Assembly: GCA_900660155.1 (NCBI GenBank)
Contig: CABFPE010000534.1
Span: 252,339-316,338, forward strand
Direction of reading: 5' to 3'
Origin: Hofstenia miamia
Taxonomy: Eukaryota; Xenacoelomorpha; Acoela; Hofsteniidae
Length of the DNA stretch: 64,000 nucleotides
Position 1 is the stretch's first letter. Every line of letters starts with the position of its first letter. Below the pieces are notes generated by a model that ran no database searches, had not been told where the DNA came from, and saw nothing but the letters and a program-made list of their open reading frames with translations. This document shows positions 22,172 to 34,758 of this stretch, piece by piece. The position numbers were made by a program, and so were the translations under genes.

Positions 22172-25100
22172 TATTAAATATATTACATACTATTAAAAAT
22201 AATTTAAATGAGTAACAAATCGCATCTTAATACTATTATAGAGCGATAATCTTTTAATCTCATATCGCTTAATTCGTGATTCATATTTGTGAGAACATAA
22301 TAGTTGTAATTTTGTTGAGAGAATTTATTCTTGTTCTTTTTCCCTACATAACATATTGTGGATATTGGTTCCGCAATGCACATTTTAACCGTTTAATGCC
22401 CATTTCGTTTTGCTCGTTTACAGCAAACAAGCCATCTGCTTTCGAATTTATTAATAGTCGGAAAAATATTAGATTGTATTTATTATCGATATTTCTACAC
22501 ATTATTTTACATCGTTTTCTATTTAGCTTTGACTGATTTATCTTATTTTATGCGAAATGCTTGTTTCTGATTCTTTACAGAGGCTTCGTATATCTTTGAT
22601 TATTTCCCTTATTTATGCTAACGCGAAGAAACCCTTAGCAAAGTGTTTGAAGAGTTTAGCAGTTTCTTAAAATTAGGGGTGGATAGTGTGTTGTTCAATT
22701 TGCTGAGGCTGTTTTAAAAAGTAAAATCCTGTAATATTTTTATTCTTTATATAGATTAGGTCTGTTTGTATTAGCTTGTAGTTTTATCCTAGATCCTTTT
22801 TAATCAATATAGTTTTTGATTTTGCATTGTTTCGTTAATTTAGTTAAACAACATTTTAACAACAAATAACAAAGTTGAATAAACTTAGAACGTCTTAGAG
22901 TCGTAGAAGAGCTAGTGAAAATGAAGTGTAATTAGCAATTGTGTTAATTGTATTAATTAGTAGGTTGCGGTACTTACCTTTCGTGCGTGCATCTCTCGCT
23001 CAATGACAGGTGAATTCCTCCATCGCTTAATTATTTATTTCGCGTTTGTTTCTTTATACCAATCAAACTTCCTCATCATTTTTTTATTTTTTTCACTGTT
23101 TTCTCCATGCAAACATAAAAATATGTATGATATTCCGTATATTGATATGTTTACAAATCACACAATCCTCTCTAAGTTAATAAAACCTTAAAAAACATTT
23201 GTTTTGGACAATGAACAATTTTCCTCATTATGCACACTGTAGTCTGAGTTTTGTACGCTGAAAACCTATTGCAATGATTTAGTTGCAAACGAAGGGTTAA
23301 AGTGGTGTTAAAAAGCTATTTTAAATATACTATTGCAATTTCTTATGAGTTACTGCAGTTGGGAATTTTTTAACCGTTTGTCTATCCTTGGTTAGAATTC
23401 ACTTTAAATAAAATGTTTTAGGCATTCTAGTCAGGGTTATAGTTCGACAAATCTGAGTGCCGGGTGGTGATGACAAAGTGGATGACAAGCATAAACCCCC
23501 GTCCACCAAAAATGCTTAAATTTAAGCACACTAGTATAAATTATCATGGACTCAAGCACGCGATAACCTAAAATTATTCTTGAAATAACATTTTCGAACA
23601 AATTGGAATCGAACCAATATGTTCTCATCGAAAAATGGGAAACATGAATCGAACAGGTAAATAAAAGTACTTTTCGGAATGAGTATATTGCGCGGAAGTG
23701 ACTGGTGCAAATGTCTAGTCCGGGACGGCGCCCACCGATGCAGACCATCGAAGCTACAAACAACATTGATTCTAGTTATTTGGCAAGATTAACTAACCTT
23801 TGTTTTGAGCACTATTTTTAACGATTTTCTTTTCCTTCGACCATTGGGTAGTACTTGTTAGAAGGGGCTAGTCCCGCAAGTATCTAATGCAAAACTATTT
23901 TAATTTGCCCGGTTCTCCCGCTGCCCACGTACTTTCTCAAAAACTCTCTTGGCCTGCATGCAGCCCATGTAGTTTTACAAAAATTGGACCAGTTCGGATT
24001 AGTTTGCAAACTATATTTGTTGTTTTATCTTGGCCTACAGTTGCTGCGCATAGTTTTGCTTCAATAATCAAAATTTTACAAAAATAGAAACAAAAAATTA
24101 GTTAAATAGTTAGCCTGTGAAACAACAAAATCAATATTAACAAAGAGCCTGAAAATATGTTGTATACAAGCTGCAAAAAATATGGAAATTATTTCAAATA
24201 GTGTTTTGTTAGATTAGAGAAAAATTCTGACCTCCAATTCAGTTCCACATGTGCCAGATCAACCCGCATCCTTAGCAAGTCTGCTAAACTCGAGAGCGGA
24301 CTTAGAATTGTTCACCTTTCCAATGATGCATCTAAATATAAATAATCAGTTATAGGTTTTCCCCAATTACACAATTACACACATATACAAATTCTGATAG
24401 TAGTTGATGTTTACATAGCAGCTGTTACTAAGGTAGCTCTCATTCAGAAAGTATTGTTTAATAAAATAATTATTCATTAAATATAGTAAAATCATTTCTG
24501 CGTCTGTTTAATTTTACACAAAGTTTAGTCTAACTTTGTTGAACGCATATGTGGAATCAGTTTTAGACTTGGCAAAACAGTGTTTGAATGATAACATTTA
24601 AGCTGGCGCCAAAACTCACAAACACTTGAAACTCACCTGCGTGCCCTATTATTTCTATCACATTGATATCTACGGTGTATTTTGATTTGTTTCCGTAAAT
24701 TGTATTGTGTTTGTTACTTTTACGTTCACATTCCCTGTGACTTAAGATTGTAATGTCCTAAGCCTTATTGACATACAATTAAATTTCAAAATAAATATTT
24801 TTTAGTGTGTCGATGTGCATGTAATGAATTGTTCAACATTCATTTTATTTGGGAGTATTCCCATTGAAAATGTGATGCAAGTTGATGTAGAACTTTGGAA
24901 TGGTTTTTTGTTATAGGAAAATGAGTGGTTTATTAGTAAATACTGTAAATGAGAATTGCAATTAATGGTGACAGTCTAATTTTCTGATGTTAGCTTAGTG
25001 CTGGATCGGAATTCAGTAAGAGTACATTTCATGACTTTACAGGAGGCTGGATCATTTTTGTTTGTTGTTGAGAATTTGATTAAATAATGCAGACATGTGT

Positions 25101-26197
25101 ACATACAAAGTTTCTATATAGTGAAAATACTATTACTGTTTATTTTGTTGGTTTTGGAATATGAAATGCGGGTGACTGGGCCTGTAGCTAGCTAGTTGAT
25201 TTTCTAGTGTATCGTTTAGACATGTGCGTTGAAAAAACGGCACAAAGAATTATTTTCGTAATGTTTTGAAGTAATGTAGTAGGATCAAGAATAGAACCTA
25301 CTTTACATTTATTTTTGAAAAAAATGATGTCAAAAAATATATAATCCACGTTATTTGCGAACCTGCAGGTTCGAAATGCAGGTTGCGTTTGCATCCAACC
25401 AATGTAGCGTAAGCCCAATCCAAAAACCTTTACTATTCAATATCGCATGGTTTTTTGTGTTTTTTGTAAATCATATATCTACATGATTTGACAGTGTGAC
25501 AGACGAGTTGTCTGCTATCAATGACAAGAGCAATATTGCTTCTATTATTGGAGCGCATGACATGTGAAATTTCCTCACACGAATCGATTATTGATGACAA
25601 CAGCTGGTTGTTGGTCAAACATAAATCTATCATACCTCAAGCCCACTCACTCGCTTATTTCAAACGATTCTTATTCAATGCTATTAGCTTGAAATCTACC
25701 TGAATTGCGCATTTGTCATTCGTTATAACGTTTTACTAATTAACTGTAAAAATGCTGTACACTTTGGTTAATTTAACTGTCATAGTTTCACTAATTTGTA
25801 AATTGAAAAAGCGGGAAAAATTCAAATATGCGATTTTCATCAAAGCCTCTAAAATTTTCAATTTGTTTCTATTTGCTGTTGATTTTTCAAATTTTCATGC
25901 CAACTCTAAAAATTACAGCACCTATACACCATTCAGTGTGATGTAACCAAAATATTTATCTTCCAACATATCAAACTCAAACATGTTATTAAGTACTTTG
26001 CATTTTCCCCACTACTATATATATCCATTGCCTGCTATGCATTTAGCAGCCTATAAAACTCCGTTACCCCATTAGTTAGATGAAATGTGTAACTAAACAT
26101 TAGGTATGAAATTTTGTACAAGAATCAAATTTTTCATTGAAGAAATATTGATACTTCAGATACACGAATTATTTTTATCACAAGTGTTCCCCATAGC

Positions 26198-26624
26198 TAA
26201 GGGTGGGCATGGGTACACATTTCTCCACCCAACCCAATCCGCACCCACGGCGTTTTTGCCCGCACCCCCAATTTTTTGAAATACATAGCCGCACCCGACA
26301 CACAACTCGCAGTTTCCCATTAGCATACGCGCATTTTTTATTTATTCTATAAGGCGTTACCTGTTAATTAGATTAATACATCCGCTGATATGCGCCCGCG
26401 GTGCAAAGTGTGAAAATTGTAATTATTGACACGAAGCATAGTTTTCGTAAAGTGTTACTTTGCTAATTGTTTTGTTGTTTTAGTACCTGAATTTTCTAAC
26501 CGCAATACTACCCACATATTTTTTATGTATGCCCAACCCATATTCGCACCTGCATTTTTAAAAAAAGTTATACCAAACCCGCACCCACAACCGCGCGGGT
26601 ATACCCAACCCATGTCAAACCTTG
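26198..26624. mobile_element. hAT-type MITE with CACCC/GGGT-rich ends
   Basis: Left end TAAGGGTGGGCATGGGTACA; right end (reverse complement) CAAGGTTTGACATGGGTTGG. The target duplication is CCCATAGC (26190-26197) / CCCATAAG (26625-26632), 6 of 8. The subterminal regions are CCGCACCC-rich, making two GC islands in an AT-rich intron. There is no transposase; the small open frame across the right half is chance. Confidence 0.75.
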
Positions 26625-26838
26625 CCCATAAGAAGCGGGCACCTCTACCGATAGATTTAACTTTATCCCAGTGTTTCCAAATTTAATAAAATCTTGGAAA
26701 TGGTTTGGAAATGTAGATAAAACTGTGTATGTTTAAAGATATAATGTGTTGTTTAGACTTAACACAATAATTACCGGGTTCTGAATAACAAATTGCCAAT
26801 GTTATTCAATATCTTTCCCAAATTTATTGACTGAAATG

Positions 26839-27205
26839 CAGGGCTTCTGAGCTGGCGCCTTTTTTCGCAAGCAGAACTAGGAGTGGAGCAACATTTAAAA
26901 TTCAGAGGAAGAGCTGAAGCCAAATGTTTTTATTACATCTCCAGTTCCAAAGCTTCTTCAAAGATGCTACCAATAAAGAGCTTTGGTGCCACAAAAAATG
27001 TGTAAAAATTTGTGGGAATTTTTAAAAATTTGAAAAAATCACATTGTTCGTAAAAGATCCAAATCATTATAATGGAGCCGGAGCCTCAGAAGGAGGTGGA
27101 GCCATTGCAATCCAACAGCACCTGAGCTGAAGCTGGAGCTAAATTTTGGTGGAAATGTGCTCAGAAGCTGAACCCCTTCATATTTGAGCCTCGTCCGAAG
27201 CCCTG
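26839..27205. mobile_element. hAT-type MITE with GGAGC/GAAGC-rich interior
   Basis: Terminal inverted repeats: left CAGGGCTTCTGAGCTGGCGC, right (reverse complement) CAGGGCTTCGGACGAGGCTC. The target duplication is CTGAAATG (26831-26838) / CTGAAAGG (27206-27213), 7 of 8. The interior repeats GGAGC and GAAGC motifs. It is non-coding and lies about 215 bp from the MITE at 26198-26624. Confidence 0.85.
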
Positions 27206-27757
27206 CTGAAAGGTTTTAGTTTACCACAAATATACGCCTTCATCTAAATGCAACTTTTCAGACTTCACGACATCTCTGAAAATGGAAATATACATCTGTT
27301 CAGCATATTTATGTCTGATTAATGCGGTACTTATTTTACGAGTAACGTTGTCACGAAAGTGTGCCTTGTCATGCTTCAGTATTAAGCGAGCGCAGAAAGC
27401 TCATTCGGAACTTGAACTGGACTTCAGACTCTATTGAACCTCCCTTCAGCCATTTCGAAATGATGCCAACCGGACATATTGAATGATACAATAACTATGA
27501 ATAGTTTGCCCGAGATTGTCTTGGCAAGTGTAGAAACTAATTAAAATGTGAAAACTCACGATCTATAATTCTTTAGCATTCTTTGTATTCGGATTGATTT
27601 GCGTGCAAGGTTACGTAATAGGCATTCCAGATTTGTTAAAGTTCAGCCCATTTTTTGTAATACCTTAGCTGAAATCCGATTGGGGCAATGTCCATCTCTG
27701 GTTCATCGCAATAATATCTAGCTTTTTGTAGATATTTTAAAATTTGTTTAGTGCTCG

Positions 27758-27792
<35 letters not shown>

Positions 27793-30700
27793 GCAGGATA
27801 AACTATCAATAAGAGTTAAAAAAAACTTAGCAATTCATTGAACTCAACATACCCAGGTGCGGTGCATTAACATAACTAGTTCTTATTGTCTTCTGAATGA
27901 GTAGTATGTATGAAATGTAATTTATATACATGTAGGTTCTGAAATATTATGTACTATAAAATTTAAATGTTTATTACCTAACTACCTAAATCGATGCCAT
28001 TTAATGTATTTACGCGCCTGTAAACATTGATTAATTCGCCTAATGTGCAGATTATTTTCCAAATGTGAACATTTTGCGATTAAAACTACGCGCGTAAAAT
28101 GTTTACATGACATTCGCAATGCATTAATCATATCCAAACTGCATGTTTTTGATGATTTCAAGCGATTTTATAAAAACTGAGAATTATTGCATACCATTGG
28201 AAATGTATTCTTAGAAATGTCTGTCATGCATTGTATATACATATGTATGTATTTAACGTGTATTGTATATATTTTAACTATGGTAGTCTTTATAAAGGAA
28301 ATGTGTGCTTAATAACTTTTCATCAGTGTTAAAACGGTAAAATATTTTACAATTTGGTCACGTTGCTTCGTCACTCTGCTTTAAGTAATGACATAGATTT
28401 GTGTGATATTTAGAATTTTTAATGTTAATATTTTTATTAATTGAATTTCCCGCTGTAAGGAGTGAGCATCGAGTATTGAATCTTGAATTGATATTCAATG
28501 GCGTTTTGTATTTAAGGAAAGTCTCAAAATTATTAATGAATCTCCTTTTGTTCGCTAAAAGTTATTTATTAAATTCTATTTTGGGTGAAATCTATTTTTG
28601 AAAAGGAAATTGCACGCGTCGTTAGTTTAATACTGTTTACCGATCGCTTTCCCACGGTCGCTTACCTTCGCTTTTTGTAGATTATTGAAGGATTCCTGCG
28701 TCACGGCTATCTCTCCACATCTGGCGATGCGGAAACTCAATGTTTAGTTAGTAATTCTCATTTAGGTCTGGAATTTTTCATCAATACTGTCTGCTTTTTG
28801 AACCATAAAAAGCAATAATTCCTATCTGTCAAAATGGTAAACAAAATTTGACACAAATTTTTCATTTGTTGTTTTCTTTAATTTCTAGAAATTTGATTAA
28901 AGTTTTAACAAATGGTTTTGACGTTATGTTGCTCTGAACACATCATGGTAGAATTTAATTTATTTGGCGTTCACCAGTTATACACTTTCAAGCTCAATTT
29001 TTAGGTTTAGGAGTACATTCGAGACCTTTTTAATTCATTTAATGTGTACTGGTCAGAATATTCACACTACGCCATATCATAGATTCATGTACGGATTTTC
29101 TCGAAAATGAATTTTACCCAGCAAATGTTTTAATGAAAATGAAAACATGTTCTGGATTAAATATGACCTGTGCTAAATACAGTATAATATAATAATTGGT
29201 TTAACAATAATTGCAAATTCAGTGAACATTTAAAGTTTAAATTTTAAACCCGGGCCATCAAACGGGACGAAGAGCTGTATGGCCTCTCCACCCACTTTTG
29301 TTCTGACAGACAAAATATTTTTGAGAAATCAATGATTTCAGCAGTTTCGTTATCTTTTTAGATGTTGTCCTCTGTTCGAGTGATTGTTAAACTAGTTACA
29401 AAATTGTTATTATAACTCTTATATATAGTTTCTAAAAAATTTATCACATTCTAATCTTATTTATTCAACATTATAACACAAATTAGAATCTGAAACTGTT
29501 TGCGAAATTTGGAATCGGGTAAGAAATTGTTTTTTGACGCGAGTGCGGTAATAAAAATTTTTACTCGCCCATCACATATACATATAGAAGACTAGCCAAA
29601 ATGCGTGTGGTTACAACTTTCTCGCTAATTATATGAATGCATTTACATTTCTCAATAGGGAATTATATGCTGCTATAATTAAAGAATATATTTCAACCCC
29701 TGACATTTATCAAGATCGTGTTGAACACAGAATCATTATGCTAGATTCAACACTTTAATCATTACTTTTTGCAAAAAATATGGATTTCCTAATACTCTTT
29801 AATTTATTTCAAAATTGCGAAGAAAAATATTTGTTTTCGTTTGGATTTGAAAGAGCCTATTTAACACATTATTAAATTATTTTTCTTGTTTTATTGAAAT
29901 ACTGAAGCACAATTGGTAATCTTCCTATTCATCCCATTAACACGTTGAACTATCAAATAATATAAACAACTTGAATTTTAGAGATTGAGTTACTTGAGTT
30001 AGATTTTGTGTATCAATTTATCAAATGCCAAAACAATATTGAAAAAGGGCATTTATTAAATGAGGATGTTCAATTAACATCTACCCTTTGTTGTAAAACA
30101 AAATTGTCTGCTAGCTTTATGCAAACTATTCTCATTGATCTAAAATTTTGAATAATTTCCCCAAAAAATGCATGTTGTGTACTATATATAGACAGACTAA
30201 ATTTGTAATCATTTTTAATCATCGTCTATTATATTGCTTGATTGATGTTTTTTATTTGATCACAGCATACTTTAAGAATAGTTATCAAATCCCTTAATTA
30301 TTCATTCACTTTTAACTCCAAATCCCCAACTTCTCAGTTATTATGATCATGTCTTTTTATCATTTAAATTTAACAAATAACAAATTTTCAATATTATTAT
30401 ACGTTTGTTTCAGCAGTTCAAACACTTGACAGTGATGTATCAAACATATATGTAAGGAAATACTAACTTAGTTTTCTATACATTGATTTGAAAAGCTTCC
30501 TTCAACCCCGACAAGTGTCTTCTGATGAATTAATGTATCAACAAAGGCTTGCAGCTATTAGCTCAACTTTTAGGGAAACCTACTCTGCCCTAACGACTGC
30601 AGGCAGGCTGCAGCTTGCGTCTCTATTGTGTATAACAATACGAACTGTGTGGTTTAACAAAAGTTATATGATTTTTTTACAAATGATATCAGCCTTTTGT

Positions 30701-33700
30701 GATTATCCGAACTAGGACGACATTAATGTTTGTAATGATGCTCTTTCGGTAAAGAATACAAACTTTAACGACGTAAATGACTAAATTTTATAAAATAACG
30801 CATTTGAAAAAATGATTTTGTAAGTTATAATTTTTCGGTTTTCTAATATGATTATGAACTGTCTTTTATACTGCATACTTCAATTTGGCTGTTAAGTCTA
30901 TATTACTATTCTGGTTTTTTCCAAATAACTGAATAATTCTTTCTTAGTTTTCGTATTCTTATTTGAAACTCAAATTTTTTGTACATTTACTTTTTCAAAT
31001 AAGATTAGAATAGCATGATTCACATTATTATTGCAAACTGATTCGCAATAGATTACATGTAAAATGAGATACATCGTGAAAACACCTGAAAAAAACTATT
31101 TCAAGTCATTTTTATCTGTAACATTTTGTATTTATGCTCATTTGAAAAAGTATCAACCTAAAATTTTTTTTTGACATGAGGTCACTATATTTTTTAATGT
31201 AATGGATTTACATACGCTGCATCGTCGTATTCACAATATTGTAAAATTCGAGTAATTACATTTAAAACTTGCATATTGCGCGTATTTTGTAGATTTATGT
31301 TCTCTAGAAAAATTTGTGTATTGAAGGTTATGTAAAAAATATTAATGGAGAGTTTGTTGTTTATGCAACAGTCATGCAATGAAGAATATTTCTTCCATTT
31401 TTAAACGTGTCTTATTCATGTTCGACAACAAAGCATTTTTCTAAATGCATTGTTGTATGCATACGTCATAACCGTTATGTGAAATTTCGCACAAATAATT
31501 ATATATTCATTAAAGCTTAGTAATGAATTGGAAAAAGCGTGGGAAAGTGATATCATCTGTTCTCAGCCTTTTTTCGTTTCCAGACTGAACATATGCTGCA
31601 CATTTGATGCTTGAGATATCTCGTTAAATATTCATCCACCTATTCATTATTCTCATTGATAAGAGGAGATTTTCTAAATTTGTTACTTTCTTATCTTACT
31701 TTGTGGTGGTTCATTTAATATTCGCTTTGTTGTGCTTTTCAAATTTTATTGGTGTGCGTTGAGTTCACTTAAAATGCCGCCCTATTATTTATTCTTATTG
31801 ATGATCTGACACACCTTCTTAGACGCAAACAACTTTTACTTGATTGTAATCAATATTTAGGACGAGCAATTTGATAGTAATTTCTCATTGAAGCTTCAAA
31901 CGAATGCCAAAAATCCCATTAATCGTACTTTTGAAAATCGTATTTGTGTATCCATTCAACCGAAATTTCAATAGATTCCATTCGAATAGCTGTCTGTTCG
32001 AAATCGGAAACGGACTAAATTTATTGATGAAACGATAAATTTCTGGTTCATTTGAAGGTTATGAACAATTAAGCTTCCAGGTATGAAAATAGGTTAATCC
32101 ATAGCAATATATTTGAGACCATTAAATTAATGGGGATAATTTGAATTGCTAAGAGTTTGTTCTCATAAAATTAAAAGACCAATCAACAGCGAATGTCTTT
32201 GTAAATAATTCTGTAGTGTTGTTAAATGCTACATTATGCAATTTTATTTTGTCATCGCTTTAAACTATGCATATGCGCCGAAAATGCTATCATGTATCAT
32301 CAACTATTTGAATTAGCATTAATATCAGGTTGAAAAACCTTTTTGAAACTGTCCCATTTAGTTTTAATATGTTTCTCAGGGTTGCATACAGAAATGTGAT
32401 TGTCTTCAGTTGCCATTTCATTTCCAAAATTATTTTCAAAACATTTGATGTGTATAAGAGACAGTTCTATAACTCTTTGAGCTAGTGCTTAGCATTTTTT
32501 AGTATCACAATTGTACTGGTTTCTGTCTCATTTGATTTGGTGCAGTTCCATGAAATGTTCCTAAAAAATAATTTCAAAAAATGGAAAACCTGAAAATCAT
32601 GCATCTACTTCATCTAATATATTATTTTCTAAAAATGAGCCTTCCATAAGGAATATTTGAACATTTCTTGATTCTGATCCAGAAGACGACAATGAATGTG
32701 CCTTTAATGGCTTACAGTAAATTTGCATTATGCAGTGCTAAGCTATTTCCCTTTAGTTTTCTTTGCTTCGTAGCAGGGAAATGAGTATAATTTTATATAA
32801 TTTGATAAGATTGGCGGCAAAATTATGTAATTCTAATAATTTTTCTTTCTCAGTATAATCATTTATTACGATTCTCCTCTGCTTGTTTTAAATTATTCTC
32901 ATGTAATTGAAAATTTTTTGTTAATGTATTTCCTGAATCATTATAATTCGCATCTCTGTAATGCAAAAAATTTTGATTCTGGATTTTTTGTCTTATAATA
33001 ATTTTATGTTTTGTATAGTCGTGTAATTACACAAGTTCCTCTGTCATCATGTAAAGCCTTAGAAGTAATTTAAATGCATATACACTTCCAGATGCTGTAC
33101 TTTGGGTATATTTTAAATTAGCCAACTGGAAGTTTTCTGCTTGATTGAATTTTAATTAATTATTATGAAAGTATACACATTTTTTGTATTTCCACGATTT
33201 TTTTGCATTGGTGAATTATGAATCAGTCATAAATAATAATATATCAACAGCTATTCTATTATTTTTCTTTTTGATGTAAATGAAAAACTGATTGGAAATA
33301 ATTTGTCATCGATTAACTTTAATTGGTAAAAATTATCAACTAAAACAAATCAATCGTGAAAAATGCCATTCCACGACTCTAAAAATTTCTCATTGTTTGG
33401 TGAATCAAATCTTCTACTTTGACACACACACCGGAAAATGAAATTTCAAAAGCTGGTCGCAGCATGTCATTTAATTAGTTGAAAATAACGTTTTATAATT
33501 TTAGTGGTTTTACAAAATAATGAAACATAATTTAACTGAATTGAAATACGTTTGATCTTCTATTTAGCAATGCTTCAGAATCCATGCACAAAAAATGCCC
33601 CTTTTTAATTGAACTAAATTAGGTCTCTTCATTTCTTAGAAAAATCTTTCAACTTTATTTTATGAATTATAATTTATTCTCTGTAACATATGCAAAGATG

Positions 33701-33728
33701 CTTATAGATTTTTATAAACTATAATTAG
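27206..33728 (+). other. CAMTA intron 5, last part: no accepted gene
   Basis: T-rich intron with an (AT)n/(ATGT) run at 27759-27793. Two exon-like patches, at 28675-28745 and 30414-30627, are described as leads. No transposon ends are recognised. The intron ends CTATAATTAG at exon 6. Confidence 0.6.
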
Positions 33729-33861
33729 GGTGGTGAAAAAGTATTGATCGCCGGAAGTTGGGATTGTTCTCAAAATTCACACGTTTTCAACTGCGTGTTC
33801 GACACAATTTCCGTTCCGGCCGACGTCGTTTTCAATGGGCTCTTACGTTGCATTAGTCCAT
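33729..33861 (+). CDS. CAMTA: CAMTA exon 6: IPT/TIG domain core
   Basis: Residues 319-362. Encodes GGEKVLIAGSWDCSQNSHVF, then CVFDTISVPADVVFNGLLRC and ISP, closely parallel to human GGVKVLITGPW...CLFDQISVPASLIQPGVLRCYCP. The TIG domain is an immunoglobulin-like fold shared with Rel/NF-kB-type factors and is thought to contribute to dimerisation or nonspecific DNA contact. The acceptor TATAATTAG is weak, but the phase is forced (0). The donor T|GTAAGTTTG is excellent (phase 1). Confidence 0.96.
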
Positions 33862-34148
33862 GTAAGTTTGTTTTTAATGACAGAAGACGTATAGAACAAA
33901 TTTCTATTGTTATGGATAACTAATGTCTATATCTATTGTTTACTTACTAGTTCAACTATCTTGAGTTGCATTTTACTTCTAATTGTTTTAAAATATTTTT
34001 GCAAACCAATTATCTACTTAAAACGGAAAAATTATATTTATATAATTTAGGTCAAGTGAACGTTAGAGAAGTGTTTTCAATATATAACACAGTAATATTT
34101 CGATGTTATTTTCTCTTAAAATCCCCGAACGAATGATAAACACGAATA

Positions 34149-34758
34149 CAGGGTGTTCCAAAAGTAACCGAACCGCAAAATTATATAAGAATTGTACATC
34201 AAAAACAACCAATTTAATAGGTATATTTAGTATTTACAAATGTTTAAATGTCAATTTACAACAACCACATGTCATTTCTTCTTTTATGTCATTTTACGTT
34301 ATCCTCGTTACTATTAATGTGCGCTTCGGGACCCTCATTCTTGAAAATTCAGCGAAGGATTTTAGATTTAAACGAACGTATCTTTGTTATTAAGAATTAC
34401 TATGCAAGGACTAGCTACAAGCATGTTGAAGAAAGACCAATCGAATGGCCTGTCAGATCCCCGGATCTGACCCCGCCTGATTTTTTTCTATAGGGAGGTC
34501 TAAAGAACGCGATTTATGCTAAAAAGCCCAGAACAATTGATCAACTAAAACAAAGTATTCAGCACGAATGGGACCAAATTTTAGAGGAAATTTGCCAGAA
34601 AGTATGTCGCAGTGTTGTCAAAAGATGTAGTGATTGTATTGAAGTTAAATGTAAACATTTTGAACATTTGTAAATACTAAGTACACCTATTAAATTTGTT
34701 GTTTTTGATGTACAATTTTTATTTAAGTTTGCGGTTCGGTTACGTTTGGAACAGCCTG
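34149..34758 (+). mobile_element. Internally deleted mariner-type (IS630/Tc1/mariner superfamily) element
   Basis: The terminal inverted repeats begin CAGGGTGTTCCAAAAGTAAC and (reverse complement) CAGGCTGTTCCAAACGTAAC and continue with similarity for about 115 bp. TA flanks both ends (34147-34148, 34759-34760). Inside, an N-terminal transposase scrap (RIFVIKNYYARTSYKHVE) is joined almost directly to the last catalytic-Asp region (EWPVRSPDLTPPDFFL, then a stop in place of the expected Trp, then GGLKNAIYAKKP and TIDQLKQSIQHEW). Most of the transposase, including the first two catalytic residues, is missing. It is non-autonomous and decayed. Confidence 0.85.

Larger units (their letters stand above)
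20331..26197 (+). other. CAMTA intron 5, segment 20.3-26.2 kb including an assembly gap
   Basis: T-rich intronic DNA. A run of Ns (21603-22095) is flanked on both sides by AT microsatellite, so the gap is probably unresolved AT repeat. Exon-like signals on the minus strand near 22.99, 23.7 and 24.65 kb are discussed as leads but do not form a consistent gene. No other gene is recognised. Confidence 0.55.

Noticed and set aside
23437-23766. 109-codon minus-strand frame with a GC-rich patch (SMVCIGGRRPGLDICTSHFR)
   Set aside because: An acceptor-like TTGTTTGTAG precedes it, but no frame joins the neighbouring minus-strand candidates consistently and no family is recognised.
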